A stretch of DNA of 64,000 nt from Thermoleophilum album (GCF_900108055.1 NZ_FNWJ01000001.1:682001-746000), one strand, 5' to 3'. Shown: positions 34,929-44,175, counted from the stretch's first letter. The notes: generated by a model not told the origin, from the letters alone. Numbers and translations are program-made.

Positions 34929-35938
34929 TCGCGCTCCGGCTTGGCAGCGACGCGACCGTGCTCGAAGCCGTGCAGGTCGCAGCGACAGTGGCCTGAGGCG
35001 TCGAAGAAAACGACGCCTGTCCCGACTTCGACGGCGCCGACCCACGTGACTGGGCAATCGGCGGCCGCAAGCGCCTGTTCGACCTCCGCGACCCGGCGGT
35101 CGTCGACCGTGAAGAGCAGTTCGTAGTCCTCCCCGGCCGTGGCCGCGAGCTCCTCCGCCGCCAGCCCCCGCGCCGCTGCAACCTCTCTCACCCCTGCCGC
35201 CAAAGGCAAGGCGGCGAGATCGATGTGCAAGCGCACGCCGCTGCGCTGCGCGAGCTGGCGGGCATCGCTGGCCAGCCCGTCGCTCAAGTCGATCATCGCC
35301 GAGGCGCCGCTCTCAGCCAGTAGGAGCCCCTCGCGTAGGCGTGGCCGCGGACGCTTCAGACGCTGCTCTAGTGCGCGTCGTTGGTCGGCTGCAAGGGGTA
35401 TTGGCGGTTCGTGGTCGTAGCTCTCGAGCAGAAGGGCGGCACCGGCGGCGCCGAGCGTGCCTGTCACGCCAACGCGTTGGCCCTGTCGAGCGCCGTCGCG
35501 GTAGACAAGGCGCTCGGGATTTTCAGCCCAGCCGACGACCGTTACGGTCAGCGCCAATGCCGACGAATCGACAACGTCGCCGCCGGCGATCGTCACACCG
35601 TGGTTCTCGGCGAGGTCAACGACGCCGTCGATCAGCTCCCTCGAGAACTCCTCCCGCAGTCGCCCTGGCAGGGCCAAGGCGAGGTACGCCTCGCCGACCT
35701 CGGCCCCCATCGCGGCGAGATCAGACAGCGCGGTAGCGAGGGCTTTGTGTCCGATCTCGGCGGGTGTGTAGTGGCTGAGCGTGAAGTGAACGTCCTCGAC
35801 CAAAGAGTCCGTTGAGATCACGCACACCGGTTTGGCTGCGACGACCGCTGCGTCGTCGCCGATCCCGCGCAACACGCGCCGATCGCGCGGTGGCCCGCAG
35901 CGCCGCGCTATCAACTCGATCAGCTGACGTTCGCGCAC
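34925..35938 (-). CDS. thiL: Thiamine-monophosphate kinase
   Basis: 337 residues. G-I-G-D-D-A-A-V, T-D-S-L-V-E-D-V-H-F, A-L-S-D-L-A-A-M-G-A, G-G-D-V-V-D-S and I-D-L-S-D-G-L are the ATP- and magnesium-binding motifs. It phosphorylates thiamine monophosphate to the active diphosphate. It begins four bases after the PBP1A gene; its TAA stop interlocks with the TAG of the convergent gene. Confidence 0.96.
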   Translation of the reverse strand: MRERQLIELIARRCGPPRDRRVLRGIGDDAAVVAAKPVCVISTDSLVEDVHFTLSHYTPAEIGHKALATALSDLAAMGAEVGEAYLALALPGRLREEFSRELIDGVVDLAENHGVTIAGGDVVDSSALALTVTVVGWAENPERLVYRDGARQGQRVGVTGTLGAAGAALLLESYDHEPPIPLAADQRRALEQRLKRPRPRLREGLLLAESGASAMIDLSDGLASDARQLAQRSGVRLHIDLAALPLAAGVREVAAARGLAAEELAATAGEDYELLFTVDDRRVAEVEQALAAADCPVTWVGAVEVGTGVVFFDASGHCRCDLHGFEHGRVAAKPERD

Positions 35939-35942
35939 CGCG

Positions 35943-38000
35943 TCAGCGCGGCGGGGGTTGTGGCGGTGTTTCGTAGAAACGAGGGTCGTAGCGGCCGGTT
36001 GCGCCGCCCGACTGTGGTGCTGCGCGAGGCACGACGCTCGGTGGGGTGTAGGACCGGTAGCTACCGCGGGCGCCCGTAACCGAACGACTGCTCAAGAACG
36101 GCGATAGCGAAGGCATGCTCGGCGGCACCGGGAAGTCGCTGCAGTCACCTTTGCGTGCGATCTGCATGTAGTCGTGCCAGATCGCCGCCGGGAAGGTGCC
36201 GCCGGCGACCGTAATGCCGTGCACGTTTCTCATCTCGACGAGGGCGTTCGGGTAGCCCACCCAGACCGCAGTCGCGAGCTTCGGCGTATAACCGACGAAC
36301 CAGGCGTCGTTGTAGTTATCGGTGGTGCCGGTCTTGCCAGCCGCCGGGCAGCCGATGTTGGCGCGGGTGCCGGTGCCGGAGAGCACGTTCTGCCGCAGTA
36401 TGCGGGTAACGACGTAGGCGGCGCCGGCGCTCATCACGCGCTTGCGTTGGGGCTTACCAAGCTCGTCAACCTTGCCGTTCGGGAAGACGACCTTGAGGAT
36501 CGCCTCTGGTTCGTTGCGGATGCCGCCGGAGGCGAGCGTCGCGTAGGCGTTCGCCATCTCTAGTGGCGAGACGCCGATACGCAACCCGCCGAGTCCCTCC
36601 GCTGGGTAGCAGTCGAGCTTGGTGCGGATACCGAGCTTGCGCGCCTCTTCGCAGACGGCTTTGGGACCGAGGTCGAGGATGAGCTGCGCGTAAACGGTGT
36701 TGTCGGAGCGGAGCGTTGCCCGTGTCAGCGTCATCGCGCCGCCGTAGGTGTTGTCGTAGGTCTTTACCTGCCACGGCCCGTAGCCGGGGACCTGCAGGTT
36801 CAATGGCTTAGAGACATAGACCGTGCGATCCGGATCGACCCCCCGTTCGACCGCAGCCGCCAACACGAAGGTCTTAAATGCCGACCCCGGTTGACGACGG
36901 CCCTGCGCGGCGAGGTTGAAGGTGGTGTCGCGGTAGTTGGAGCTCGCCGCCATCGCGCGGATGTAGCCGGTCGCCGGATCGATCGACACGACCGCTGCCG
37001 CTGGGTCGCCGGGGAGGCCAAGCTGTCCTTGTATTGCCCGGCGTGCAGCTTCCTGCAAGGTCGGATCGATAGTCGTGTAAACGCGCAGACCACCACGCCG
37101 GAAAACGTTGATTCCGTAGCGCTCGATTAGTCGCTCTTGGACGTAGTCGAAGAAGTACGGTTCGCGCCGCACCGTGTACGTAGTGCCGCGTCGCAGACCG
37201 AGCGGCTCGGTCTTTGCCGCCTCCGCCTCCGGCCGCGAGATGTAGCCGAGTTTGGCCATCCGCTCGAGCACCTCGTTACGGCGCTCCAGTGCGGCGCGCG
37301 GGTTGCGGAACGGGTTGTAGTAAGAGGGTGCCTGCGGAAGTCCGGCGAGGAGTGCTGCTTCCGGCAACGTCAAATCGCGGGCGTGTTTGGAGAAGAAGGT
37401 CTCTGCTGCCGCCTCGACGCCGAGGGCGGTGCGACCTTGGACGGTTCCGTAGGGCACGGTATTTAGGTAGGTGGTCAGGATCCAGCGCTTGGAGCGTCGC
37501 TTCTCGAGCTCGGAAGCCAGCTTCGCCTCGCGGATCTTGCGTGCGAAGTTGCGCTGGGGATCCTTGATGTAGAGCGCCCGCACGAGTTGCTGCGTGATCG
37601 TCGAACCGCCCTGAACGGTGCGACCCGACTGGAGATTGCGAATGCCTGCGCGCACGATCGCGCCGTAGTCGACGCCGCGGTGGTGCCAGAAGCGCGAGTC
37701 TTCGATTGCGACCGTTGCGTCGCGCAGGTGCTTCGGCATTTGGCTCCAGGGGATCGGCGTGCGGATCACGTCCGACTGGACAAAGCCGAGTCGCGACCCG
37801 TCGGCCGCGTAAACAACCGAAGTACGACCCTTGTCGATCGGTTTGAGCTCGCTGAGATCGGGCGCCGTCGCGGCGATCGCAAGCACATAGCCGACAAGCG
37901 TGATCACGGCGATCCCCGCGCTGAGCAGCAGCACGCTCGCCAAGGCCAACAAGCCCCGGTGCGAGCGCCGTCTGCGCCTCTGTCTGCGTCGGTAGGTCAT
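35943..38000 (-). CDS. Class A penicillin-binding protein (PBP1A family)
   Basis: 685 residues. A very basic cytoplasmic tail (about ten Arg in the first 16 residues) precedes one membrane helix (17-43). The GT51 glycosyltransferase domain has catalytic E100 in A-I-E-D-S-R-F and G-G-S-T-I-T-Q-Q at 131-138. The transpeptidase has S373-x-x-K376, an S-D-N triad near 439 and K-T-G-T-T near 553. A Pro/Ser-rich tail ends the protein. It polymerises and cross-links peptidoglycan. Confidence 0.96.
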   Translation of the reverse strand: MTYRRRQRRRRRSHRGLLALASVLLLSAGIAVITLVGYVLAIAATAPDLSELKPIDKGRTSVVYAADGSRLGFVQSDVIRTPIPWSQMPKHLRDATVAIEDSRFWHHRGVDYGAIVRAGIRNLQSGRTVQGGSTITQQLVRALYIKDPQRNFARKIREAKLASELEKRRSKRWILTTYLNTVPYGTVQGRTALGVEAAAETFFSKHARDLTLPEAALLAGLPQAPSYYNPFRNPRAALERRNEVLERMAKLGYISRPEAEAAKTEPLGLRRGTTYTVRREPYFFDYVQERLIERYGINVFRRGGLRVYTTIDPTLQEAARRAIQGQLGLPGDPAAAVVSIDPATGYIRAMAASSNYRDTTFNLAAQGRRQPGSAFKTFVLAAAVERGVDPDRTVYVSKPLNLQVPGYGPWQVKTYDNTYGGAMTLTRATLRSDNTVYAQLILDLGPKAVCEEARKLGIRTKLDCYPAEGLGGLRIGVSPLEMANAYATLASGGIRNEPEAILKVVFPNGKVDELGKPQRKRVMSAGAAYVVTRILRQNVLSGTGTRANIGCPAAGKTGTTDNYNDAWFVGYTPKLATAVWVGYPNALVEMRNVHGITVAGGTFPAAIWHDYMQIARKGDCSDFPVPPSMPSLSPFLSSRSVTGARGSYRSYTPPSVVPRAAPQSGGATGRYDPRFYETPPQPPPR

Positions 38001-38044
38001 CGTGAGCGCGGCGCGCCGGATCGCGAACTAGCGGCGCCTGCGCC

Positions 38045-38851
38045 TCAATCGGCTACCGGCGAGGATACTTCTGGCCCTTTGGCGGGTGGCTCGGTTGCAA
38101 GATCAGCAAGCCAGGCTCGCAGCAGCTCGGCGCGCGCCGCCTGCCAGTCGGCTCCTGGCTCCAGTCGCAAGAGCGCTACCAGTTCGACCGCGTCCTTGTC
38201 GGTGGCCCCCACTTGCACCTCAAGGCCGCGGCTGCGCGGCAGGCGCGTGGCGCGTTCGAGATCGATGTCGCGAGCGACCCAAACTGCCGCTTCGACGAGT
38301 ACTCGGCCGCTCCGCAGGGTGTGATTCTCGAGCGGCGTTTGCACCAGTCGCTCGTTGGGCACGAGCAAGCACGCGCCGTCAGCGAGGCGGATGGTGGTGT
38401 AGCTGAGGGCCAGGTCCTCGACCTGCCCTCGCCGACCTTCGAAAGACACCACGTCGCCCACCCGAATTGGCTGCGTGATCGCGATCAGGATGCCGGCGAT
38501 GGCGTTGGCGAGAGTCTGGCGGGCAGCGAAACCGACAACGATGCCGAGCACCGCCGAGGAGGCCAGCAGGCCGGTGGCGAGGCGCCGAACGTCGGGAAAC
38601 TGAGCGAGCGCCAGGGCCGCGCCAAGCATCACGATCGCGGCGAACACCAAGCGGCGTACCAGGCGTAGCCGGGTGCGCAATTCGGGCGACAATTGTTCGG
38701 TGCCGAGGGCGGCACGCAGGCTCCCGGTTCGTCGCGACAGCGCCCGATCGAGCAGCTCCGCTAGCGCCAGCGCGCCCAGGAAGGTGGCGGCTGCCGTGAG
38801 CTCGCGCCGATACTCCGCGAAGAACGAGGCGCCCAGGTACAAATCGGGCAT
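38045..38851 (-). CDS. MscS-family mechanosensitive ion channel
   Basis: 268 residues. Three membrane helices are followed by the pore helix block S-A-V-L-G-I-V-V-G-F-A-A-R-Q-T-L-A-N and the beta domain P-I-R-V-G-D-V-V. It should protect against osmotic downshock. Its ATG overlaps the ATG of the divergent PIG-V-like gene in the sequence CATG, and TAGCCT lies eight bases upstream on the minus strand. Confidence 0.92.
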   Translation of the reverse strand: MPDLYLGASFFAEYRRELTAAATFLGALALAELLDRALSRRTGSLRAALGTEQLSPELRTRLRLVRRLVFAAIVMLGAALALAQFPDVRRLATGLLASSAVLGIVVGFAARQTLANAIAGILIAITQPIRVGDVVSFEGRRGQVEDLALSYTTIRLADGACLLVPNERLVQTPLENHTLRSGRVLVEAAVWVARDIDLERATRLPRSRGLEVQVGATDKDAVELVALLRLEPGADWQAARAELLRAWLADLATEPPAKGPEVSSPVAD

Positions 38852-38865
38852 GGTGCTGCAGGCTA
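38838..38865. promoter_or_regulatory. Divergent leaderless promoters with overlapping start codons
   Basis: The tetramer CATG (38849-38852) supplies both start codons. On the plus strand TACAAA (38838-38843) is six bases before the plus ATG; on the minus strand TAGCCT (38860-38865) is eight bases before the minus ATG. Each -10 box lies inside the other gene's first codons. No room exists for ribosome-binding sites. Confidence 0.5.
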
Positions 38866-40163
38866 GAGCGGTCGCGCCGAGGGCGGCTGTGCGCCAGCGG
38901 CTGCGCGCTGGTCTGGCAACCGCGCTGAGCAAGCAAGAGTTTCTGTGGGTGATCGCGGTTGTGCTGATTACACGTCTTGTGGTTTGGCTTGTGGCAACCT
39001 TCGCGGCGCTGCTCACCGCAGGCCCGGAGGCGGCCGGCTCGCTTGGGGGGCTGAACGCCAGGCGCTTCGACGACCCCACCCTTACGCACCCCTTCGGTGA
39101 CCCACTTGACCTGCTGCTCGCGCCGCTGGCGCGTTGGGATGCGGTTTGGTACCTGCGGATCGCAGATCAGGGCTATGGGTCCGCCCCCGGTCTAAAAGCT
39201 GCGTTCTTCCCGCTGTATCCGCTGCTGGTGAGGATGCTCGGGGAGCTCGGCGGCGGAACTCCGGGTGCCAACTTGCTGGCTGCTTACGTGCTCTCGTTAG
39301 CGGCCTTCTGCGCTGGCCTTTGCTGCGTTTACGCACTTGTGCGCCGGAGCAGTGGCAACGCCATTGCGAAGGCGACGGTTCTGTTGATGGCGGTGTTCCC
39401 TGGGTCTCTGTGGTTCGGAGTGCCGTACGCGGAGAGCCTGTTCCTGCTGCTGTCGGCGGCTGCCCTGTGGTGCGCTGCCTACGGGAGCCTCTGGTTGGCT
39501 GGTGGGCTCGCTGCGGCCGCGGCCGCCACACGCTCGCTAGGGGTTTTGCTGATCGTGCCGTTGGCCCTCTACTGGTGGCGGCGTCGAAGAGTTGGCGAGG
39601 TTTCCCGCGCGACCCTCTTGTCGTTGTTGCTCTGCCCACTCGGCCTAGCTGCCTTCGCGCTCGGCTTGTGGGCCGGCGGCGCCGAGCCGCTTGCGTTCGC
39701 GCAGATCCAGTCAGCGTGGGCGCGCGAGACGACGGGCCCGGTGTTGGGAGCGTGGCACGGGCTTGCGGCGGCGTGGCTGGGTCTGCGCCAACTCGCCGCG
39801 GGTGCCCGCGAGCCGGTCTTCTTCGGTGTAGCAGCGGGTGATCCGTACCGCATCGCGGCGATGAACCTGATGCTCTGCGGCTTCCTGCTGCTGTCGCTGT
39901 GGGCGGTCTTGCTCTCGCGACGGCGAGTGCCGCTGCCGCTCGCCGCGTGGTCGCTCGCGGGGCTGCTGTTTGCGATCTCCGCCCCTGCTAAGCCCCAACC
40001 GCTGATGTCGATGCCACGGCTCGTCGCTGTCCTCTTTCCGCTGGCGTGGGCAGTCGCCGCGTGGGCCGAAGAGCGCAGGGCGGTGTCAGTCGTGGCGGCA
40101 TGCGGGGCGATCGGGTTGGGTGCGTTCGCCGCGCTGTACGCCGGCTGGAGTTGGCTTGCCTAA
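38850..40163 (+). CDS. PIG-V-like membrane mannosyltransferase
   Basis: 437 residues with about ten membrane helices. The first large extracytoplasmic loop carries A-R-W-D-A-V-W-Y-L-R-I-A-D-x-G-Y followed by F-F-P-L-Y-P-L-L-V, the signature of the PIG-V/GT76-like family that uses polyprenyl-phosphate-mannose. The acceptor is unknown. A later start (GTG 38853 or a GTG near residue 14) is possible, but the promoter spacing favours ATG 38850. Confidence 0.85.
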   Translation: MVLQARAVAPRAAVRQRLRAGLATALSKQEFLWVIAVVLITRLVVWLVATFAALLTAGPEAAGSLGGLNARRFDDPTLTHPFGDPLDLLLAPLARWDAVWYLRIADQGYGSAPGLKAAFFPLYPLLVRMLGELGGGTPGANLLAAYVLSLAAFCAGLCCVYALVRRSSGNAIAKATVLLMAVFPGSLWFGVPYAESLFLLLSAAALWCAAYGSLWLAGGLAAAAAATRSLGVLLIVPLALYWWRRRRVGEVSRATLLSLLLCPLGLAAFALGLWAGGAEPLAFAQIQSAWARETTGPVLGAWHGLAAAWLGLRQLAAGAREPVFFGVAAGDPYRIAAMNLMLCGFLLLSLWAVLLSRRRVPLPLAAWSLAGLLFAISAPAKPQPLMSMPRLVAVLFPLAWAVAAWAEERRAVSVVAACGAIGLGAFAALYAGWSWLA

Positions 40164-40923
40164 CGAGCTACCGCTACCGTGCGCGGCTTTGCTAGCGACG
40201 CCGCGTGGGCCGGCACGCGGCGGACGGTTGAGGGCAGTCTCCTTCGATGCGCTAGGCACCCTTCTCGAGCTCGAGCCGCTGGCGCCGCGTCTGCAGCGCG
40301 AGCTGGAGAGGCGGTTCGGGCGGCGGCTCGATGCGGAGCGCGTGGCACGGGCTGCGGCCGCGGAGATCGCCTTCTATCGCGCGAACCATTTGGTCGCGCG
40401 GGACTGTCGGAGCCTCGAAAAGCTGCGCGAAAACTGTGCCCGCGTGGTCCTTGAGGCGCTGCCCGAATTGCGCCGCGGGGCGGTCCCCGCGCAGCGCCGA
40501 CTAGGGACCGTGCGCGAGGCGCTGCTGGCGGCAATCAGCTTCCGCCTGGCGCCCGACGCCGTCGCGACAGTGCAGGCGCTGCGGACCCTCGGCTTGCGCG
40601 TCGGCGTGACGAGCAATTGGGACTGCGATCTTCAGCGGGTGTTGGGCGAGCTTGGTCTCCGCGAGTTCTTCGACGTAGTCGTGGTGAGCGCAGAGGAAGG
40701 CGTAGCGAAGCCCGACCGACGTCTCTTCGAGGTGGCCCACGAGCGCCTCGGTGTGAGGCCCGACGAAGCGCTGCACGTCGGCGACGATCCGTTCGCTGAT
40801 CTTGCGGGGGCCCGGCTCGCCGGTTGGTCCGCTCTAGTGATCGATCGCGACGGTCGCTATCCGGAGTGCCTGGCGGCGATCCGCACGCTCGCGCAGCTGC
40901 CCCCTCTACTCTCGAGGATCTGA
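40156..40923 (+). CDS. HAD-family hydrolase
   Basis: About 255 residues. HAD motifs in order: V-S-F-D-A-L-G-T-L-L (motif I), V-T-S-N-W-D (II), the lysine in V-A-K-P-D (III), and V-G-D-D-P-F-A-D-L (IV), with a helical cap after motif I. The substrate is not predictable (phosphoglycolate- or haloacid-type). The start is uncertain: TTG 40156 overlaps the stop of the preceding gene, and TTG 40189 is also possible. Confidence 0.85.
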   Translation: MPNELPLPCAALLATPRGPARGGRLRAVSFDALGTLLELEPLAPRLQRELERRFGRRLDAERVARAAAAEIAFYRANHLVARDCRSLEKLRENCARVVLEALPELRRGAVPAQRRLGTVREALLAAISFRLAPDAVATVQALRTLGLRVGVTSNWDCDLQRVLGELGLREFFDVVVVSAEEGVAKPDRRLFEVAHERLGVRPDEALHVGDDPFADLAGARLAGWSALVIDRDGRYPECLAAIRTLAQLPPLLSRI

Positions 40924-40934
40924 GGTTGCCGCGC

Positions 40935-41810
40935 GTGGAGACAGCACGCGACCAAGTCGATGACGGCGTCGCCACCGATCTGGTGGCCAATAGCGGTGTG
41001 CGTTGGCATCCCTGGCAAGCGTTCGCCGCCTTGGTCACTGCCTTGTTGGCGATCACGGTCGCCATCGGAGTGCTCGGATCGATCTTTGGGATCGAGTCGC
41101 GAGCGGAGGAGACGACGTCCTTCCGAGTATTCGCGACGCTCGTACAGGAGGCGCTGCTGCTCGCCTTTGCCTACCTCTTCGCGCAGATCACGGGTCCGGT
41201 GCGCGCCGCCGACTTCGGTCTGCGTGGCGGTCGCCTAGCGATGATCGCCAAGCGCACGGCGGCAGTGGCGGCTTTGTACTACGCCTTCGCGCTCACCTAC
41301 GCGGCCGCACTGCGTCCCGATATCGAGCAGACGGTCGCGCAAGACCTGGGCGCACGCGACGGACTCGGCGGTCTCCTGGTCGCCGCCTTTTTGATCGTCG
41401 TGGCGGCACCGATCGTCGAGGAGCTGTTCTTCCGAGGCTTCTTCTACCGCGCTCTGCGGGGCCGCTTTTCGGTGGCCATCGCTGCCCCGATCGACGGTCT
41501 CGTCTTTGGACTTCTGCACTGGAACTTCGCGAGCGCCGACCAGCTGCTCGTGGTGCCACCGTTGGCGGTCTTCGGGGCGCTCCTCTGCCTCCTCTACGAA
41601 CGCACAGGAACTTTGCTCGCGCCGATCGCACTGCACGCCTTCAACAACACGCTGGCGCTCTCGACTCAGGCACCGCACGATGCGGTGACGTTCGCGATCG
41701 GGGCGCTCATGCTCGTCGTCGCACTCACTGCAGCCCGCGTGGTGCCGAGCGCGCCCGAGTCGCCAACTGGCGTTCGCAGCGCCGGTACGAGCGACGAGGG
41801 TCGCGTCTGA
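40935..41810 (+). CDS. CPBP-family intramembrane metalloprotease
   Basis: About 291 residues with seven or eight membrane helices. The catalytic motifs are present: E-E-L-F-F-R-G-F (E-E-x-x-x-R), F-G-L-L-H-W-N, and H-A-F-N-N. The family includes Rce1/abortive-infection-like proteases. The GTG at 40935 (or TTG at 40926) follows the HAD gene by a few bases. The gene runs into a strong hairpin at its end. Confidence 0.9.
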   Translation: METARDQVDDGVATDLVANSGVRWHPWQAFAALVTALLAITVAIGVLGSIFGIESRAEETTSFRVFATLVQEALLLAFAYLFAQITGPVRAADFGLRGGRLAMIAKRTAAVAALYYAFALTYAAALRPDIEQTVAQDLGARDGLGGLLVAAFLIVVAAPIVEELFFRGFFYRALRGRFSVAIAAPIDGLVFGLLHWNFASADQLLVVPPLAVFGALLCLLYERTGTLLAPIALHAFNNTLALSTQAPHDAVTFAIGALMLVVALTAARVVPSAPESPTGVRSAGTSDEGRV

Positions 41811-41824
41811 CGACGCGACCCTCG
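41795..41824. terminator. Strong bidirectional hairpin terminator
   Basis: A perfect 13-bp stem (CGAGGGTCGCGTC and its complement) with a four-base loop covers the CPBP stop codon. It lies between that gene and the convergent M23 gene. There is no clear T-run on either side, so it may work as a hairpin alone. Confidence 0.7.
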
Positions 41825-41891
41825 CGCGGTTCCCGGATCTTCGGTTGTTTCCCTGATCGCTCGAAAAGACGCGAGGCGCCGAACGCTCCCG

Positions 41892-43553
41892 TTATGGCGC
41901 GGGCGCGCTGGTCGAAGCCGCGCCAGAGGCAGGAGCTGGGCCGGGCGCTGGGGCTGGCGCGCCACCCGAGCCCTCAGCGAACCGCTGTTCCGCTGTTGAG
42001 CCAGTGCTGCTGACAGCGCTCTGCTGGCTCCCGCCGCCCGAGGTGCTCGTCGGCGCAGGCGCAGGAGCGGTCGCCGGCGCCGGCGCAGTACCGGGTGCGG
42101 GCGCGGGTACGGTCGTGGTCGAGCGCGTAGCCGGTGCTTGCCCGGCCTGGCCCGCGCCACCTGAAACCTCGGAGTTGCGCTCGACGGTCGCGCTCGGTGG
42201 CTTTGTGCTCGGGGCGTCTGAAGTGCCCGCGGCCGAGTGGCCCGTGCTGCCTGCAGCGCCGTCGTTCGCCGATGCGCTCGCAACGCGCTGCTCGCTCGTC
42301 GGGGCGGGCGCGCGCGTTGCGGCTGGGCTGGCTGCGGCAGTCCGTTCGGTTGCGGGCGGTTGGCTCCAGCGGGCGGTCGTGCTGGCCCGGGGGGTGACGC
42401 CTCGGGCGAGGTTGCGCGACTTAGTGGGTGAGCGGTGCGCCGAAACGCGGGCGGCACTCCGCACGGGGCTGCTGCCGGCAGCCGCCAAGCGCCCCGCCGG
42501 GTCGACCGGTCGGCCGTTCACACGCGTTTCGAAGTGCAGGTGAGGGCCACTGCAGTTGCCGGTGCAGCCGACGTAGCCGATGACTTGCCCGGTCGCCACC
42601 CGCTGACCCGAGCGAACAGCGAAACCGCTCAAGTGCGCGTAGCAGGTGGCGAACGTCGCGCTATGGCGCACGCAGACGATGTTGCCGTAGCCGCTCTCGG
42701 CGTCCGCGTTTGTGACGGTCCCGCAGGTGAACGCCCGGACCGGTGTGCCCGTCGGTGCGGCGATGTCGATACCGCTGTGGCGATGGCCGGGACGTGGCGC
42801 CCCGAAGGAGCTCGTGACGACTCCCTTGACCGGGCGCGTCGTGCTCTCGCAAGAGCCGAGTGCCGGTCCGCTATCGAGGCCCTGTGGAGGCTGGGGTGCC
42901 GCGCCACTCTCGTCGAGCGCGGGGCTAGGTGCCGGCGGCGAGTAGTACGCGCCACCGCTCAGCCGTGTCGCGCCGAACCCGGCCTTGCGGGCCCGTCGCT
43001 CGAGGCGCCGCTGGAGACGCTCGAGCGGCTTGCGGGGCTGGAACGCCGCCGCGACCGTTACCTCCGCCGACCGGCTCCCCCCATTGCCACCGCTCGCCGC
43101 TGCCGGCAGAGCGATGCTGTCTGCGCCGAACAGCGCCGACCACGTGATCGGCCCGACGATCCCGTCCACGGCAAGCCCGTTGCGTAGCTGGAAGGCACGG
43201 ACTGCGCGCTCGGTCTGAGGACCGAAGATTCCGTCTGCGGCGATCCCTAGGCGGCGCTGGACCTCCGCGACCATCGGACCGGTCGCACCGCGGGCGAGCG
43301 GCAGCGCTCCCTCGCGCAGCTCGATCACGCGCCGAGTTGGTGGGGCGTCTCCGGTCTTCGGGTTGCTACCGCGCATCGCCGCCCCGGCGGGAGCGGCGTT
43401 GCCAGCGAGTGCGGCAGTGAGCATCGCGACGGAAACTCGCCGGCGCCTGGCTAGCTCGCGACGAGCGACCGGCGCCAACCGGCGTCGCCGAAGCGACCGC
43501 TCGAGGTCCCTCTGCCACAGCTCCTTCGAAGCGAGATCTCGCTTCTCTTGCAT
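41892..43553 (-). CDS. M23-family peptidoglycan endopeptidase with peptidoglycan-binding domain
   Basis: 553 residues. A signal sequence lies around residues 38-59 (V-S-V-A-M-L-T-A-A-L-A-G-N-A-A-P-A-G-A-A). A peptidoglycan-binding domain (about 75-140) has V-A-E-V-Q-R-R-L-G and D-G-I-F-G-P-Q-T. The M23 domain (about 235-345) has H-S-G-I-D-I and G-P-H-L-H-F-E as zinc ligands. The last ~190 residues are Pro/Ala/Ser/Thr-rich low complexity, probably a wall-spanning tail. A c-di-AMP riboswitch precedes it, so expression should fall when c-di-AMP is high. Confidence 0.93.
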   Translation of the reverse strand: MQEKRDLASKELWQRDLERSLRRRRLAPVARRELARRRRVSVAMLTAALAGNAAPAGAAMRGSNPKTGDAPPTRRVIELREGALPLARGATGPMVAEVQRRLGIAADGIFGPQTERAVRAFQLRNGLAVDGIVGPITWSALFGADSIALPAAASGGNGGSRSAEVTVAAAFQPRKPLERLQRRLERRARKAGFGATRLSGGAYYSPPAPSPALDESGAAPQPPQGLDSGPALGSCESTTRPVKGVVTSSFGAPRPGHRHSGIDIAAPTGTPVRAFTCGTVTNADAESGYGNIVCVRHSATFATCYAHLSGFAVRSGQRVATGQVIGYVGCTGNCSGPHLHFETRVNGRPVDPAGRLAAAGSSPVRSAARVSAHRSPTKSRNLARGVTPRASTTARWSQPPATERTAAASPAATRAPAPTSEQRVASASANDGAAGSTGHSAAGTSDAPSTKPPSATVERNSEVSGGAGQAGQAPATRSTTTVPAPAPGTAPAPATAPAPAPTSTSGGGSQQSAVSSTGSTAEQRFAEGSGGAPAPAPGPAPASGAASTSAPAP

Positions 43554-43571
43554 ACCTGGACCACGCTCCCC

Positions 43572-43715
43572 TTCCGTCGCGGCCTACGGGGTTAGCTGTC
43601 GGGCTCGCGCTGGAAGTCGCGCTACGCCGTGCTAAGACGGCGATTCGCCCCCGACCCGTTGGGTCCTTGGGTCCCCCGCTCTCCGCACCTGGTGGCACGA
43701 AGACTCGGCCCTGGG
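43572..43715 (-). promoter_or_regulatory. c-di-AMP (ydaO/yuaA) riboswitch
   Basis: Read on the minus strand, the region contains in order GGGCCGAG, GCGGGGGACCCAA, GGGGCGAATC and CCCGACAGCTAACCCCGTAG, which are the conserved ydaO-yuaA elements in the right order. It ends about 20 bases before the M23 gene. In actinobacteria this riboswitch typically controls cell-wall hydrolases and is expected to switch expression off when it binds c-di-AMP. Boundaries are approximate. Confidence 0.9.
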
Positions 43716-43785
43716 CTTGCAAGTCCTGTCTTGTCGATTGCGCTCGAGCGAACCCGAGCGCGACGCGAGCAGCTTAGCGCGTTAG

Positions 43786-44175
43786 TCAGATCGGTTGGCC
43801 GGTTCGCCAGTCACGGATCTCGCGACGGCGTTGCGGCAAAAGGTTCGCCAAGAATCCCAGCAACAGGCCCCAGGTCAAAAGGCCGAGCAGGGCCGGTACC
43901 GAACGCGCTACCCAGGGATTGGAGCTGGGCGCCACGCCCACGAAGGGCTTAAGCAGGAAATCGTTGGCGTCCTCGATCACCTCGCGCACGCGACCGTGCT
44001 GGCGCTCGCGCTGCCGCTCCGCTGCGGCAGCGGGCGCTGGCGTGCCCGCCTCCTGCTGGAGCTGCGTGAGCTGCTCGTCTCGCCCCTTGGCCCCCTGATC
44101 GGCTGCGAACATGGCGAAGCTAAGGACGATCACGAGGCTCGCGCCGATCGCAAACAGCCGCAGCAGTGTTCGCAT
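43786..44175 (-). CDS. Small two-helix membrane protein
   Basis: 129 residues. One N-terminal helix (about 8-27), an Ala/Gln/Arg-rich middle, and a second helix near 90-113 (L-L-G-L-L-T-W-G-L-L-L-G-F). Arg-rich segments follow. I do not recognise the family. It is divergent from pyrE; it lies upstream of the riboswitch and M23 gene, on the same strand. Confidence 0.6.
   Translation of the reverse strand: MRTLLRLFAIGASLVIVLSFAMFAADQGAKGRDEQLTQLQQEAGTPAPAAAAERQRERQHGRVREVIEDANDFLLKPFVGVAPSSNPWVARSVPALLGLLTWGLLLGFLANLLPQRRREIRDWRTGQPI

Noticed and set aside
38673-38849. An N-terminal extension of the PIG-V-like protein
   Set aside because: The extension reads antisense to MscS and is Arg/Ser-rich; the membrane protein begins normally at ATG 38850.
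43366-43722. A small protein on the minus strand across the M23 leader
   Set aside because: It lies over the riboswitch and the start of the M23 gene; the conserved RNA elements explain the sequence better.
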